Source of the DNA: Opitutales bacterium
GTDB taxonomy: Bacteria > Verrucomicrobiota > Verrucomicrobiia > Opitutales > Coraliomargaritaceae
Assembly (NCBI GenBank): GCA_018607135.1
Contig: JABBCA010000074.1
Location: 1-44,663, forward strand
Length of the DNA: 44,663 bases
Direction of reading: 5' to 3'
The translations under genes were made by a program, and so were the position numbers. The notes beneath the pieces were generated by a model. That model saw only the letters and a program-made list of their open reading frames with translations. It did no database searches and was not told the origin of the DNA. Positions 25,098 through 32,679 of the stretch are shown here, one piece after another; positions within the stretch are counted from its first letter, which is position 1, and each line of letters starts with the position of its first letter.

Positions 25098-28000
25098 TTA
25101 AAGTTGAACCACCAAGCGATCTCCAAACATCATAGCATCGCGTAATTGTGCCTTTGACACAATAAGGCCACCATCTCGATAAGGATTTTCTTCGCGAACC
25201 GTTTCAAGGAGGCAGCCAGCACAGAGGATTGCTTTAGGACCATACTCACGCTCAAGCACCCGGAATTCAATTTCAACACGCTGGCCAGACAGCTCCCATG
25301 TAAGCACAATGCCATCTAACTTCTTAGGTAATACGGGATCAAAAACCCATGCGTCTGACTGCTCACGCAATCCAAACAATTGCCGGATCACTAAACCTGA
25401 ATACAAACCAGGACCACTCGAATAGAGACGCCAACCGCCTTTAGCTTCAACCGACCCGTCACGTAATTTATCAAAGTTTTCGGCCGCATCATAGCGGTCT
25501 AGAAACCCTGCATCAGAACTGCTAAAATACATATTGCTTTGACGAATGCCTGCATTCGAAAACGTCTTTTCAATACTAATAGGACAAATCGTCAAAAGCG
25601 CTTCAAAGAACTCTGAACCATTGCCCAGCTTCGCCAAAGCCTCCGCATATCTTATGTGCGCATGCACATACTGCAGTCCAATTTCACGTCCTATATTTGC
25701 AGATGATTCCGCACGCTTAAAAAAGGTTTCGATCCCACCTTGGTAAGGAGCCGGGCGATCCATCAAGCGCACGCCATCAGGAAACTTCAAGTTCGCCGCA
25801 ATACGCGACATTTGATGCTCCGCTTCATCGCGAGTAAGCAGGCCCGCAATGATCGAGCGTGTCATTGGGATCAAGCGATTCGCAATTCCAGTCCGTGTAT
25901 CTTTAGGATGTAAAAGTGGCTCCGCGGTCTCGAACGAGTCATCAAAAAGTAGAAAGCCTGCAACTTGACCGTCGATGAAAACACGCTCCCTAAAATCTTT
26001 TTTTACCGCGCCTGCCATCTGCCCAACACGTTCACGAAGTTCTAAATACTTCACGTCACACATACCTGCGTGCAACTCAGCAAGAGACTGAGCCAGTAGT
26101 CCTACAGTCCAACCACTGACCAAACGACTCGCTAGGTCAGCACTCACTGGCTGTAGTGAATCATCCCAATCTCCCCCACCATAGCGGATCAAAGACGTGC
26201 CAGGAACAAATTCACTTTCGATACGGTCCAGAGTTCGCACCACGTGTCCGGCTAAACATTCGGCTTCGTTCGTCAAAGAGTTGTCAGCGTTCAAGTAAGG
26301 AAGCTCCAGATCGAAAATCGAAAAATCGCCAGTCGCATCCAAATACATCGCTAAAGCTTTTAAAGGCCACACAACGATATCGCCGTGTGAATGATTCTGC
26401 GCGATATCACAATACTCATCGTGCATGAACCACTGAGGCCAATCTCCCGTATCCACATACTGGCTACTAAAGGTCTTTAACAAAATACTTTTCGCCAAGC
26501 CGTGATGTTGCTGCGCAATGAAATATTCGAAGGGCCCCTGACAGGCATCACGCGTGCCCCAAGCTGCTCCAGAATACTGCTCCAAACCATGCGGTGATGC
26601 ATAGTGAATCAATGCATTGTGTGAATACCAACGAAGCGCATCACTCAATCGAACAATTGAATCATCTTCATAAGCACAATCCAGGCCGCGATTGAATATT
26701 TCCCAGAAATCCGCACCATTTGTCTTGGTGGTTGCAGAAAGCTTTTTAACCACATCGGCAGCCCCTTCTAAGGATGCAGCAAAATTAAACTCAATTTTTT
26801 GTGTTGGATGAGTGACCACGACAAAGAGCGCGTCTTCGCCACTTCCGCCCAATAGCTCTGAGCCACCGATTTCTGAAAGTTCGGTTCCATCCCCACAGGA
26901 CATCCCAAATGAGAGATCGATGGAGCGCTCATGAGACAATTTATCACCATTTTTTTCGAATAAGATAAACCGACCGTCGTCCGAAACTTCTACCGTCGCA
27001 TCGACTGCATCCTCAGCTGCCCCCATTACCAACTCATTACTCAATAAGAAACGGCTTGCTTTCAGATTACTCTCCAAAGCAACCGTCAAACGATCACGAT
27101 CAGTGTCAATTGAAACATCGACCGTAATACTGCCGCCTTCTAGAACATAAATCCATCGATACGCGTCACGTTTCATTTCAAAGGCCGAAGGTGTTCCCAA
27201 CAGGCACCAGCCACCTTTCATCTCTATATAAATCCTCAGACCTGACATTCGCGATAGCCCCAGAGGCTCGCGCGGTAGGGAATTCATTTTATGGAATGAT
27301 GTGTTACCATAAACAGTCTGAGCAGAAAACACACCATACATGTAGACCGTAGTGGCTAGCACTTCGCGTATAGATTCAGTGCCAGCATTGCCAACCAAGA
27401 TACTACCGTGTGGACGTTCGACAAGACGTTCTTTAGCTCTCGTCACCACATGCGTATCCCCATCACAGAAAAATCCAAGAATTCCATCATTACGCTTTTC
27501 AATATGCCGCCACTTTAGCGGATATAAGTCCTGAAGCTCAGCGGTTGTTAAATCACGACCATGGACGCCCATTGCACTTTCAACGCAGTTTCGTGCGAGC
27601 GGCTTGGCATCTTTGAAATCATCTGCTACTGGCGATAGAAGCGCACGCAATGTAGTTAACACGCTTAGATCTGATTCAGAAGACGCCTCTGGGTGATGGC
27701 TCACATAAGTTAATCCAAAGATCACTTCAGTCGATGCACCGACTGCTAGTTCACATGGCTTGGACTGCAGTGCCGCGCAACTAAACTCAAATTGATAACG
27801 ACGATTCGATAGCTGTGGCTGCATTAAACCCTTTGGCTCTTCACCACAGCGGTAGCCATTCCCATACACATCAAATGCGTCAGTGGCATAACTCTCGGCT
27901 CCGGACAAACAACTCGCTAACACCCAAGGAAACTGACCTTCGACTTGTTTTAAATTCTGCCTAAAACACAAAACTGGCCCAGCGGATACGTCCTGATAAA

Positions 28001-28484
28001 CTGATTCATCTAAGTAATGAGCGGTATAGGCCTCATTACTTTGCAAAGCACTCTTTCCAGCACAACCAATGTCTTGCACCCAAACAACATCAAAGCACCC
28101 CGCCTTGTCACTGTCATTCTTTATGGCTACTGACCACACGAGTGAGGATGCATCCGAATCGACGCTCAGAGTTAAATCGATGCTCAGCCCTACAACATCT
28201 CCACTCCATCGAACTTTAGAGCCTGATACGGTAAAATCACTAAGTTTGCAATTTGGCCCCATGATACAGTGTAGAGCGACCCCCTGTCTGGTGTGCTCGC
28301 GCAAATAGATCCTCGATAGCGCTCCTTCCAAGACATTGCCCACAGTGCGCCCCACTAATATTTCCCCAGCAACTATCGATAGCAAACGGCCAGAATCACC
28401 AAGTGTGACACCAAATTTGCTGGCATCGCCAAGCGTCAACATCGAGTCATTTTGAGAGGTAAAAATCATTTTTTGAGTTAACAT
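25098..28484 (-). CDS. GH94 glycoside phosphorylase, candidate 1,2-beta-oligoglucan phosphorylase
   Basis: The 1128-residue protein has no signal peptide, so it is cytoplasmic. The C-terminal (alpha/alpha)6 region carries AWGTRDACQGPFEYF (Asp646), TGDWPQWFMHDEY and HSHGDIVVWPLKAL. GGGDWDDSLQP follows near Asp772, the position of the general acid in GH94. The length and these motifs fit 1,2-beta-oligoglucan phosphorylases (about 1,080-1,130 residues) better than cellobiose or laminaribiose phosphorylases (about 800). They exclude full cyclic beta-1,2-glucan synthases, which are much longer and membrane-bound. The reaction would be sophoro-oligosaccharide plus phosphate to alpha-glucose 1-phosphate. 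AAGGAGGG abuts the ATG, an unusually tight spacing. lacI lies 66 bases upstream. Confidence 0.85.
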   Translation of the reverse strand: MLTQKMIFTSQNDSMLTLGDASKFGVTLGDSGRLLSIVAGEILVGRTVGNVLEGALSRIYLREHTRQGVALHCIMGPNCKLSDFTVSGSKVRWSGDVVGLSIDLTLSVDSDASSLVWSVAIKNDSDKAGCFDVVWVQDIGCAGKSALQSNEAYTAHYLDESVYQDVSAGPVLCFRQNLKQVEGQFPWVLASCLSGAESYATDAFDVYGNGYRCGEEPKGLMQPQLSNRRYQFEFSCAALQSKPCELAVGASTEVIFGLTYVSHHPEASSESDLSVLTTLRALLSPVADDFKDAKPLARNCVESAMGVHGRDLTTAELQDLYPLKWRHIEKRNDGILGFFCDGDTHVVTRAKERLVERPHGSILVGNAGTESIREVLATTVYMYGVFSAQTVYGNTSFHKMNSLPREPLGLSRMSGLRIYIEMKGGWCLLGTPSAFEMKRDAYRWIYVLEGGSITVDVSIDTDRDRLTVALESNLKASRFLLSNELVMGAAEDAVDATVEVSDDGRFILFEKNGDKLSHERSIDLSFGMSCGDGTELSEIGGSELLGGSGEDALFVVVTHPTQKIEFNFAASLEGAADVVKKLSATTKTNGADFWEIFNRGLDCAYEDDSIVRLSDALRWYSHNALIHYASPHGLEQYSGAAWGTRDACQGPFEYFIAQQHHGLAKSILLKTFSSQYVDTGDWPQWFMHDEYCDIAQNHSHGDIVVWPLKALAMYLDATGDFSIFDLELPYLNADNSLTNEAECLAGHVVRTLDRIESEFVPGTSLIRYGGGDWDDSLQPVSADLASRLVSGWTVGLLAQSLAELHAGMCDVKYLELRERVGQMAGAVKKDFRERVFIDGQVAGFLLFDDSFETAEPLLHPKDTRTGIANRLIPMTRSIIAGLLTRDEAEHQMSRIAANLKFPDGVRLMDRPAPYQGGIETFFKRAESSANIGREIGLQYVHAHIRYAEALAKLGNGSEFFEALLTICPISIEKTFSNAGIRQSNMYFSSSDAGFLDRYDAAENFDKLRDGSVEAKGGWRLYSSGPGLYSGLVIRQLFGLREQSDAWVFDPVLPKKLDGIVLTWELSGQRVEIEFRVLEREYGPKAILCAGCLLETVREENPYRDGGLIVSKAQLRDAMMFGDRLVVQL

Positions 28485-28493
28485 CCCTCCTTA

Positions 28494-28507
28494 TGTAAAC
28501 ATTTTCA
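28494..28507 (-). promoter_or_regulatory. Predicted LacI-family operator upstream of the GH94 gene
   Basis: Read in the direction of the gene, the site is TGAAAATGTTTACA, the same pattern as the GH1 and 20255 sites. It ends 9 bases before the ATG and directly abuts the ribosome-binding sequence, so bound repressor would block transcription near the start. A TGTAAA half-site follows on the plus strand at 28514-28519. Confidence 0.72.
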
Positions 28508-28550
28508 TTTTTATGTAAAGAGAAATTAACGAGATTACAATTGAGCTTAA

Positions 28551-29603
28551 TCAAGAACTTAATACAGAGGTAGACTCTCTAATATTTAGAACAGCTTCCA
28601 AGTCATCATGCACGTAGGCTAAGGATGGATCATCCACTGACAAAGCCAACAGCTCAACTGCACGACGTGTTAGTGTTCCCAGAGGCTGACGTATCGTTGT
28701 CAACTTTGGAGAGCATGCTACGGCCCATGGGCCATCATCAAATCCTATTATGGAAATATCCTTGGGACACGAAACGCCTCGATCTTTTGCGAAATCGAGT
28801 GCACCAAATGCAATATTATCACTGGCACAGATCAATGCAGTCGGCACCTGCTTCATGGACAAAAAATGCTCACAACCAGCGCGACCAGTCTCTTGATCAT
28901 AAGAGCCCTTGTAGACCATTTCCTCTCTCACTTCAATTCCCGCCGCTTGTAGGCCATGAGCGTAACCACGTGAACGCTCTGAGAAATCTCGAGACTCATC
29001 TGGTCCCAGTATCAAGCCAATATGCTGATGCCCCAACTCCGCAATATACTTTGCAGCAGCAACCGCGCCGCTATAATTATCCACTCCTAAGACGTGGCAT
29101 TTTACAGTCTCACGTGGATAACTCGCAGGAAGCACGGAACTCATCAATATGAGTGGACTATGGTAATTTGATAAAGAATTCACTTCATCGGCCGTTAATG
29201 GCAAACCTGCATAAATCAAGCCAGAGCTACCTAAACCCACACGGCGTAACTCATCGACAATACTGCCCGCATCTCCTTTAAGTGCATTAATACGGACTTC
29301 CCAGTCGCTATCCTTAGTGGCCTGAATCATGCCGCCAGTAAAGCGACCATAAAACTCTGAGAAGAACACGTCTTCTTGACCAGGTATCAATACTCCTATC
29401 GTCGGATTAATCCCTTTTTGAATCAAGCGAGCTCCCGGATTTGGGCGATAGCGCATTTTATCGGCAAGCTCTAATATCTCTGAACGGCGAGCTTCTTTCA
29501 CCAAGTGAGAGGTATCAGGGTTCAATGCTCTTGAAATCGTTGCGATCGAGACACCAAGCTCTTGAGCCATCAAGCGAATACCGCTAAGTTTTTTGCCTTC
29601 CAT
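28551..29603 (-). CDS. LacI-family transcriptional regulator of the glucan locus
   Basis: From ATG 29603 the protein is 350 residues. The N-terminal helix-turn-helix is IRLMAQELGVSIATISRALN, and the hinge region follows with KMRYRPNPGARLIQKG. A periplasmic-binding-protein-like effector domain comes next: IGVLIPGQEDVFFSEFYGR, HIGLILGPDESRDFSERSRG, ALICASDNIAFGAL and ISIIGFDDG. The ATG 75 bases upstream is rejected because it lies before the predicted promoter and operator. It is transcribed toward the GH94 gene 66 bases downstream. The ligand is presumably a beta-1,2-gluco-oligosaccharide or a product of its breakdown. The four shared 14-bp sites in the locus, including one at its own promoter, are its likely targets. 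Confidence 0.92.
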   Translation of the reverse strand: MEGKKLSGIRLMAQELGVSIATISRALNPDTSHLVKEARRSEILELADKMRYRPNPGARLIQKGINPTIGVLIPGQEDVFFSEFYGRFTGGMIQATKDSDWEVRINALKGDAGSIVDELRRVGLGSSGLIYAGLPLTADEVNSLSNYHSPLILMSSVLPASYPRETVKCHVLGVDNYSGAVAAAKYIAELGHQHIGLILGPDESRDFSERSRGYAHGLQAAGIEVREEMVYKGSYDQETGRAGCEHFLSMKQVPTALICASDNIAFGALDFAKDRGVSCPKDISIIGFDDGPWAVACSPKLTTIRQPLGTLTRRAVELLALSVDDPSLAYVHDDLEAVLNIRESTSVLSS

Positions 29604-29622
29604 AATTATGGAATAGCAAAGA

Positions 29623-29650
29623 TCTATAGTGTAACTCTGTAAACTGTAAA
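29623..29650 (-). promoter_or_regulatory. Predicted lacI promoter (-35 TTTACA, -10 TATAGA)
   Basis: On the minus strand TTTACA (29645-29650) and TATAGA (29623-29628) are separated by 16 bases, close to sigma-70 consensus. The -35 box is half of the operator palindrome, so the regulator would block its own transcription. Transcription would begin about 13 bases before ATG 29603. Confidence 0.5.
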
Positions 29651-29658
29651 ACTTTACA
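29645..29658 (-). promoter_or_regulatory. Predicted autoregulatory operator of the LacI-family gene
   Basis: TGTAAAACTTTACA is the most symmetric of the four related sites; the symmetry extends to 18 bases (29643-29660). It overlaps the predicted -35 box of the lacI promoter and lies 42 bases from the start codon. An extra TGTAAA half-site sits beside it at 29638-29643. Confidence 0.7.
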
Positions 29659-29805
29659 GTGTAAGTATAACAATTCATGAGCCTGATTTAAACCAAGACA
29701 CTAACCAAAACTTACTTTAGTGCTCAGCTTTGCGAACTTGCCAAGCTTGACACTCACTCCGAGCGCTGGCAAATCGATCTGTTTCAACCTCAATTCCACT
29801 TAAAT

Positions 29806-30363
29806 ATGGCATCACCTACAAACGTTCGTAAGGGCAAAGTTCTTAACTATCAAAACGCGCCACACCTCGTGCTCGATGTGCAACACCGCACACAAGGTCG
29901 TCAAGCCGGCTTTATGCAGGTGACCATGCGTAACCTCAACTCGGGCGCGAGCACCAACACGAAGATTCGCACCACTGATTCGGTTGAAATCATGCACACC
30001 GATATGGTGAAGTTAGAGTTCAGCTATGTGGACGGTCAAGAATACCACTTCATGGAACCAGAAACCTTCGAAGACATCATCCTTGATGCGTCGCTCGTCG
30101 AAGACGCGAAGGACTTCCTAGTGGAAACACAAGTTTACAGTATCCTCCACGTGGATGATCGACCGATTTCAATTGAGCTCCCCGCTTCCATCGAAATGAA
30201 AGTCATCGAGTCTGCTGAAGGCGTGAAAGGTGACACCGCGAGCAACGTGCAAAAACCAGCCACACTCGAAACAGGGCTCACCATTCAAGTCCCCCTCTTC
30301 ATTAAAGAAGGCGATGTGCTCAAAGTCGGCACCGCAGACAAGTCCTACATGGGACGTGCCTAA
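29806..30363 (+). CDS. efp: Translation elongation factor P
   Basis: The protein is 185 residues with the KOW-like N-terminal domain (VRKGKVLNYQNAPHLVLDV) and two OB domains ending in GLTIQVPLFIKEGDVLKVGT. EF-P rescues ribosomes stalled on polyproline. The tip of the beta3-beta4 loop reads RTQGRQAGF. Residue 32 is Arg, the position that is lysine (beta-lysylated) in Escherichia coli and arginine (rhamnosylated by EarP) in Pseudomonas. It is a single gene, divergent from lacI and convergent with the cytochrome gene, 14 bases away. Confidence 0.95.
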   Translation: MASPTNVRKGKVLNYQNAPHLVLDVQHRTQGRQAGFMQVTMRNLNSGASTNTKIRTTDSVEIMHTDMVKLEFSYVDGQEYHFMEPETFEDIILDASLVEDAKDFLVETQVYSILHVDDRPISIELPASIEMKVIESAEGVKGDTASNVQKPATLETGLTIQVPLFIKEGDVLKVGTADKSYMGRA

Positions 30364-30377
30364 GTATTTCGCTAGTA

Positions 30378-31358
30378 TTAACGATGCACAACAACCAATT
30401 CTTCTTTGCTGCGTGCTAGTTGTTTCGCTGCAGTCGAACTGACTTTGGATCCGCCGAGAAAGACTTTTTCAAGACTTTGAATCTGCTTCAAGTGCACAAG
30501 ACCAGCGTCTGTGATTTGCGTGCCATAGAGGTTTAAATAAACGAGCTGCTTCAATCCAACGAGCTGCGCCAAATCAGCATCCGAAACTTTCGTGCGATCT
30601 AAATGCAGTCTCTGGAGATTCGTATACTGGCCCAAGTCTGCATAAAAGGAACTCGGCAAGTCCAGACCACTGACATCCAACCAAATCAATTGATCTCCAA
30701 ATTTTGACAATTCCGCAAGGGCTTCATTCAGTTTACCCTCGTCGGTAAAGGACAGGTCCACTCGAATCCTAGGGTCGTCCCATGAATTATACTCGGCTTT
30801 ACCACCTACTGAATCAATCGCGTCGATAATGGCTTCTGTCTCAGGGTCATCAATTTCGACATAGGTAGAAATACGCTTACGCAGGGCGTGCATATCTGGC
30901 CAAACGGCGCCCGCTTCAATCCACGCAACAATTGCCTGAATGCCTGCTTCCGTAACTGCGGTTTTGCTCTCAGGGGGCATTGCATCTTCATCCTCGCGAG
31001 GCAAAAGCATGCGTTCGACCACATAACTGGCATGCGCATCACCTGGAACGATCGAAGGCACACCACTCTCCCCACCAGTGGTCGCGGCAACTTCCTGATC
31101 GAGACGCAAGTCACCCTTCTGCTTTGTCGCACCATGGCAATTATAGCAATGATTCTTCATTACTAACTGAGCCGCTTCAAAGAGCGCCAACTCTTGTTGA
31201 GTCACTCCTGCTTGAGCATGTGGCGCAGCTGACATTCCGTCAGCTGCCATCTCCATGTCCTGCATTTCCTCAACAGCGCTCGTCATGCTGAGCGGAGCTG
31301 CAATGAACAAGAATAAGTATGATCGCAAGCGAATGGTCGTATTAAGTCTCAGTTGCAT
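30378..31358 (-). CDS. Exported c-type cytochrome domain protein with leucine-rich repeats
   Basis: A signal peptide (YLFLFIAAPLSMTSAVE) is followed by a planctomycete-type cytochrome c domain. The haem site is CYNCH (Cys71, Cys74, His75), with AMPPESKTAV supplying a candidate axial Met and IVAWIEAGAVWP closing the domain. Residues about 200-320 contain leucine-rich repeats (LIWLDVSGLDLPSSFY, LQRLHLDRTKVSDADL, LVYLNLYGTQITDAGL). It is the last gene of a three-gene unit; the DUF1501 gene stops 9 bases upstream. Its biochemical role is unknown; it is expected in the periplasm. Confidence 0.88.
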   Translation of the reverse strand: MQLRLNTTIRLRSYLFLFIAAPLSMTSAVEEMQDMEMAADGMSAAPHAQAGVTQQELALFEAAQLVMKNHCYNCHGATKQKGDLRLDQEVAATTGGESGVPSIVPGDAHASYVVERMLLPREDEDAMPPESKTAVTEAGIQAIVAWIEAGAVWPDMHALRKRISTYVEIDDPETEAIIDAIDSVGGKAEYNSWDDPRIRVDLSFTDEGKLNEALAELSKFGDQLIWLDVSGLDLPSSFYADLGQYTNLQRLHLDRTKVSDADLAQLVGLKQLVYLNLYGTQITDAGLVHLKQIQSLEKVFLGGSKVSSTAAKQLARSKEELVVVHR

Positions 31359-31367
31359 TCGATAAAA

Positions 31368-32651
31368 TTAAAACAGAGCTTTGATCGGCTGACCCTTGTC
31401 AGCCACTTGGAACGGACGACCACTTGGCGAATAAACAATCTTATCCAGAGGTAAACCCAGCGCGTAGGCAATGGTCGCATTGAAGTTTGGAACCGTTACA
31501 CCATTTTCAGTAATTGAATGCCCGCGTTCATCGGTCGCACCGTAAACTTGCCCTCCTTTAATTCCGCCACCAGCGAGCACACATGTAAATGCTGTCGGGT
31601 GGTGATTACGCCCATTATTGCTATTCAACTCTGGAGTGCGGCCAAACTCTGTGCCAATCACCACGAGTGTCTCATCTAAAAGTCCACGGTAGTGCAGGTC
31701 GTCGAGCAATGCTGACACACCGACATCCATTGGATTGGTTAATTGCGCGACGTTGTCGTGATTATCATTATGAGTGTCCCATCCGCCATGAGTCACTTCC
31801 ACGCAGCGAACACCATGCTCGATTAAGCGACGCGCCAAGATACAACTTTTCCCAAAACGAGAATCACCATATAGCTTGTGTGTGAGTGGTGGTTCTTTAC
31901 TCAAATCAAATGCTTCGAGGTCTTTACTCGTCATGAGTTTAATCGCTTCTTCATAAACATCACTATAGGCACGCACCTTTTTCGAAGGATACTTCTGATG
32001 AAAGGTTAAATCCATCATGCGGGCGAGTTCCATACGCTCCTGCATCTCGATCTCATCCACAGAGGGATGGCGTTTGATGTGAGGCAATCCCTCTTCAGGG
32101 TTCCCCAGATGTAAGGGTTCATACTTGGAATCAAGAAAACCAGCCCCCCCAATCGCATTATTACTGCCGCCGATTCGCACATTGCCAGGCAAGGTTGAGT
32201 TGGTCTTACCGGACATACTATTCAACCATGCTCCAATTCCTGGATGCTTGATCGTGCCGCGCTTTTCATAGCTGGTATGCATGAAATAATTCCCCTGCTC
32301 ATGCGCGCCTTGGTTTGAATACATCGAGCGGATAATAGCCAACTTGTCCATGCGCTTGGCTAAACTGGGCAAGTATTCCGATACACGAATACCAGAGACA
32401 TTGGTTGCAATGGTTTCAACAGGGCCCTGGTCCTGCCAACCTGGCTTTGGGTCAAAAGTGTCGATATGGCTCATACCACCACTTAAGTAAATATAGATAA
32501 TATTCTTTGCCGTCGGCTTGCGAACCATTTGAGAGGCCCATAAGGGAGTCTGGCCTACTGATGCGAGACCGACGCCGAGCAGCGCTTTGGCTGAATATTG
32601 AATAAACTTACGGCGTGAAAGCTCATCCAGTTGCTGTAATTCGTCATACAT
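31368..32651 (-). CDS. DUF1501 family protein with Tat signal
   Basis: The 427-residue protein starts with a twin-arginine-like leader (LSRRKFIQYSAKALLGVGLA). It carries DUF1501 features: YLSGGMSHIDTFDPKPG, HGGWDTHNDNHDN, and IGTEFGRTPELNSNNGRNHH. The domain belongs to the alkaline-phosphatase/sulfatase-like fold, but the activity of the family is not established. It is the middle gene of the unit, 28 bases after the DUF1549/DUF1553 gene, a pairing that is constant in Planctomycetes and Verrucomicrobia. Confidence 0.92.
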   Translation of the reverse strand: MYDELQQLDELSRRKFIQYSAKALLGVGLASVGQTPLWASQMVRKPTAKNIIYIYLSGGMSHIDTFDPKPGWQDQGPVETIATNVSGIRVSEYLPSLAKRMDKLAIIRSMYSNQGAHEQGNYFMHTSYEKRGTIKHPGIGAWLNSMSGKTNSTLPGNVRIGGSNNAIGGAGFLDSKYEPLHLGNPEEGLPHIKRHPSVDEIEMQERMELARMMDLTFHQKYPSKKVRAYSDVYEEAIKLMTSKDLEAFDLSKEPPLTHKLYGDSRFGKSCILARRLIEHGVRCVEVTHGGWDTHNDNHDNVAQLTNPMDVGVSALLDDLHYRGLLDETLVVIGTEFGRTPELNSNNGRNHHPTAFTCVLAGGGIKGGQVYGATDERGHSITENGVTVPNFNATIAYALGLPLDKIVYSPSGRPFQVADKGQPIKALF

Positions 32652-32679
32652 AGTGTGGTGGGGTTCGCAGGTGGGGCAC

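Noticed and set aside
25098-28484. Reading the GH94 protein as a cyclic beta-1,2-glucan synthase
   Set aside because: Those synthases are far longer (about 2,800 residues) and have membrane helices and a GT84 domain. This protein has neither.
28625-29152. 175-residue frame antisense to lacI
   Set aside because: The lacI reading has clear LacI-family motifs throughout this stretch; the antisense frame has none.
29747-29752. Perfect -35 hexamer TTGACA upstream of efp
   Set aside because: No acceptable -10 box is found 16-18 bases downstream, so I did not call a promoter.
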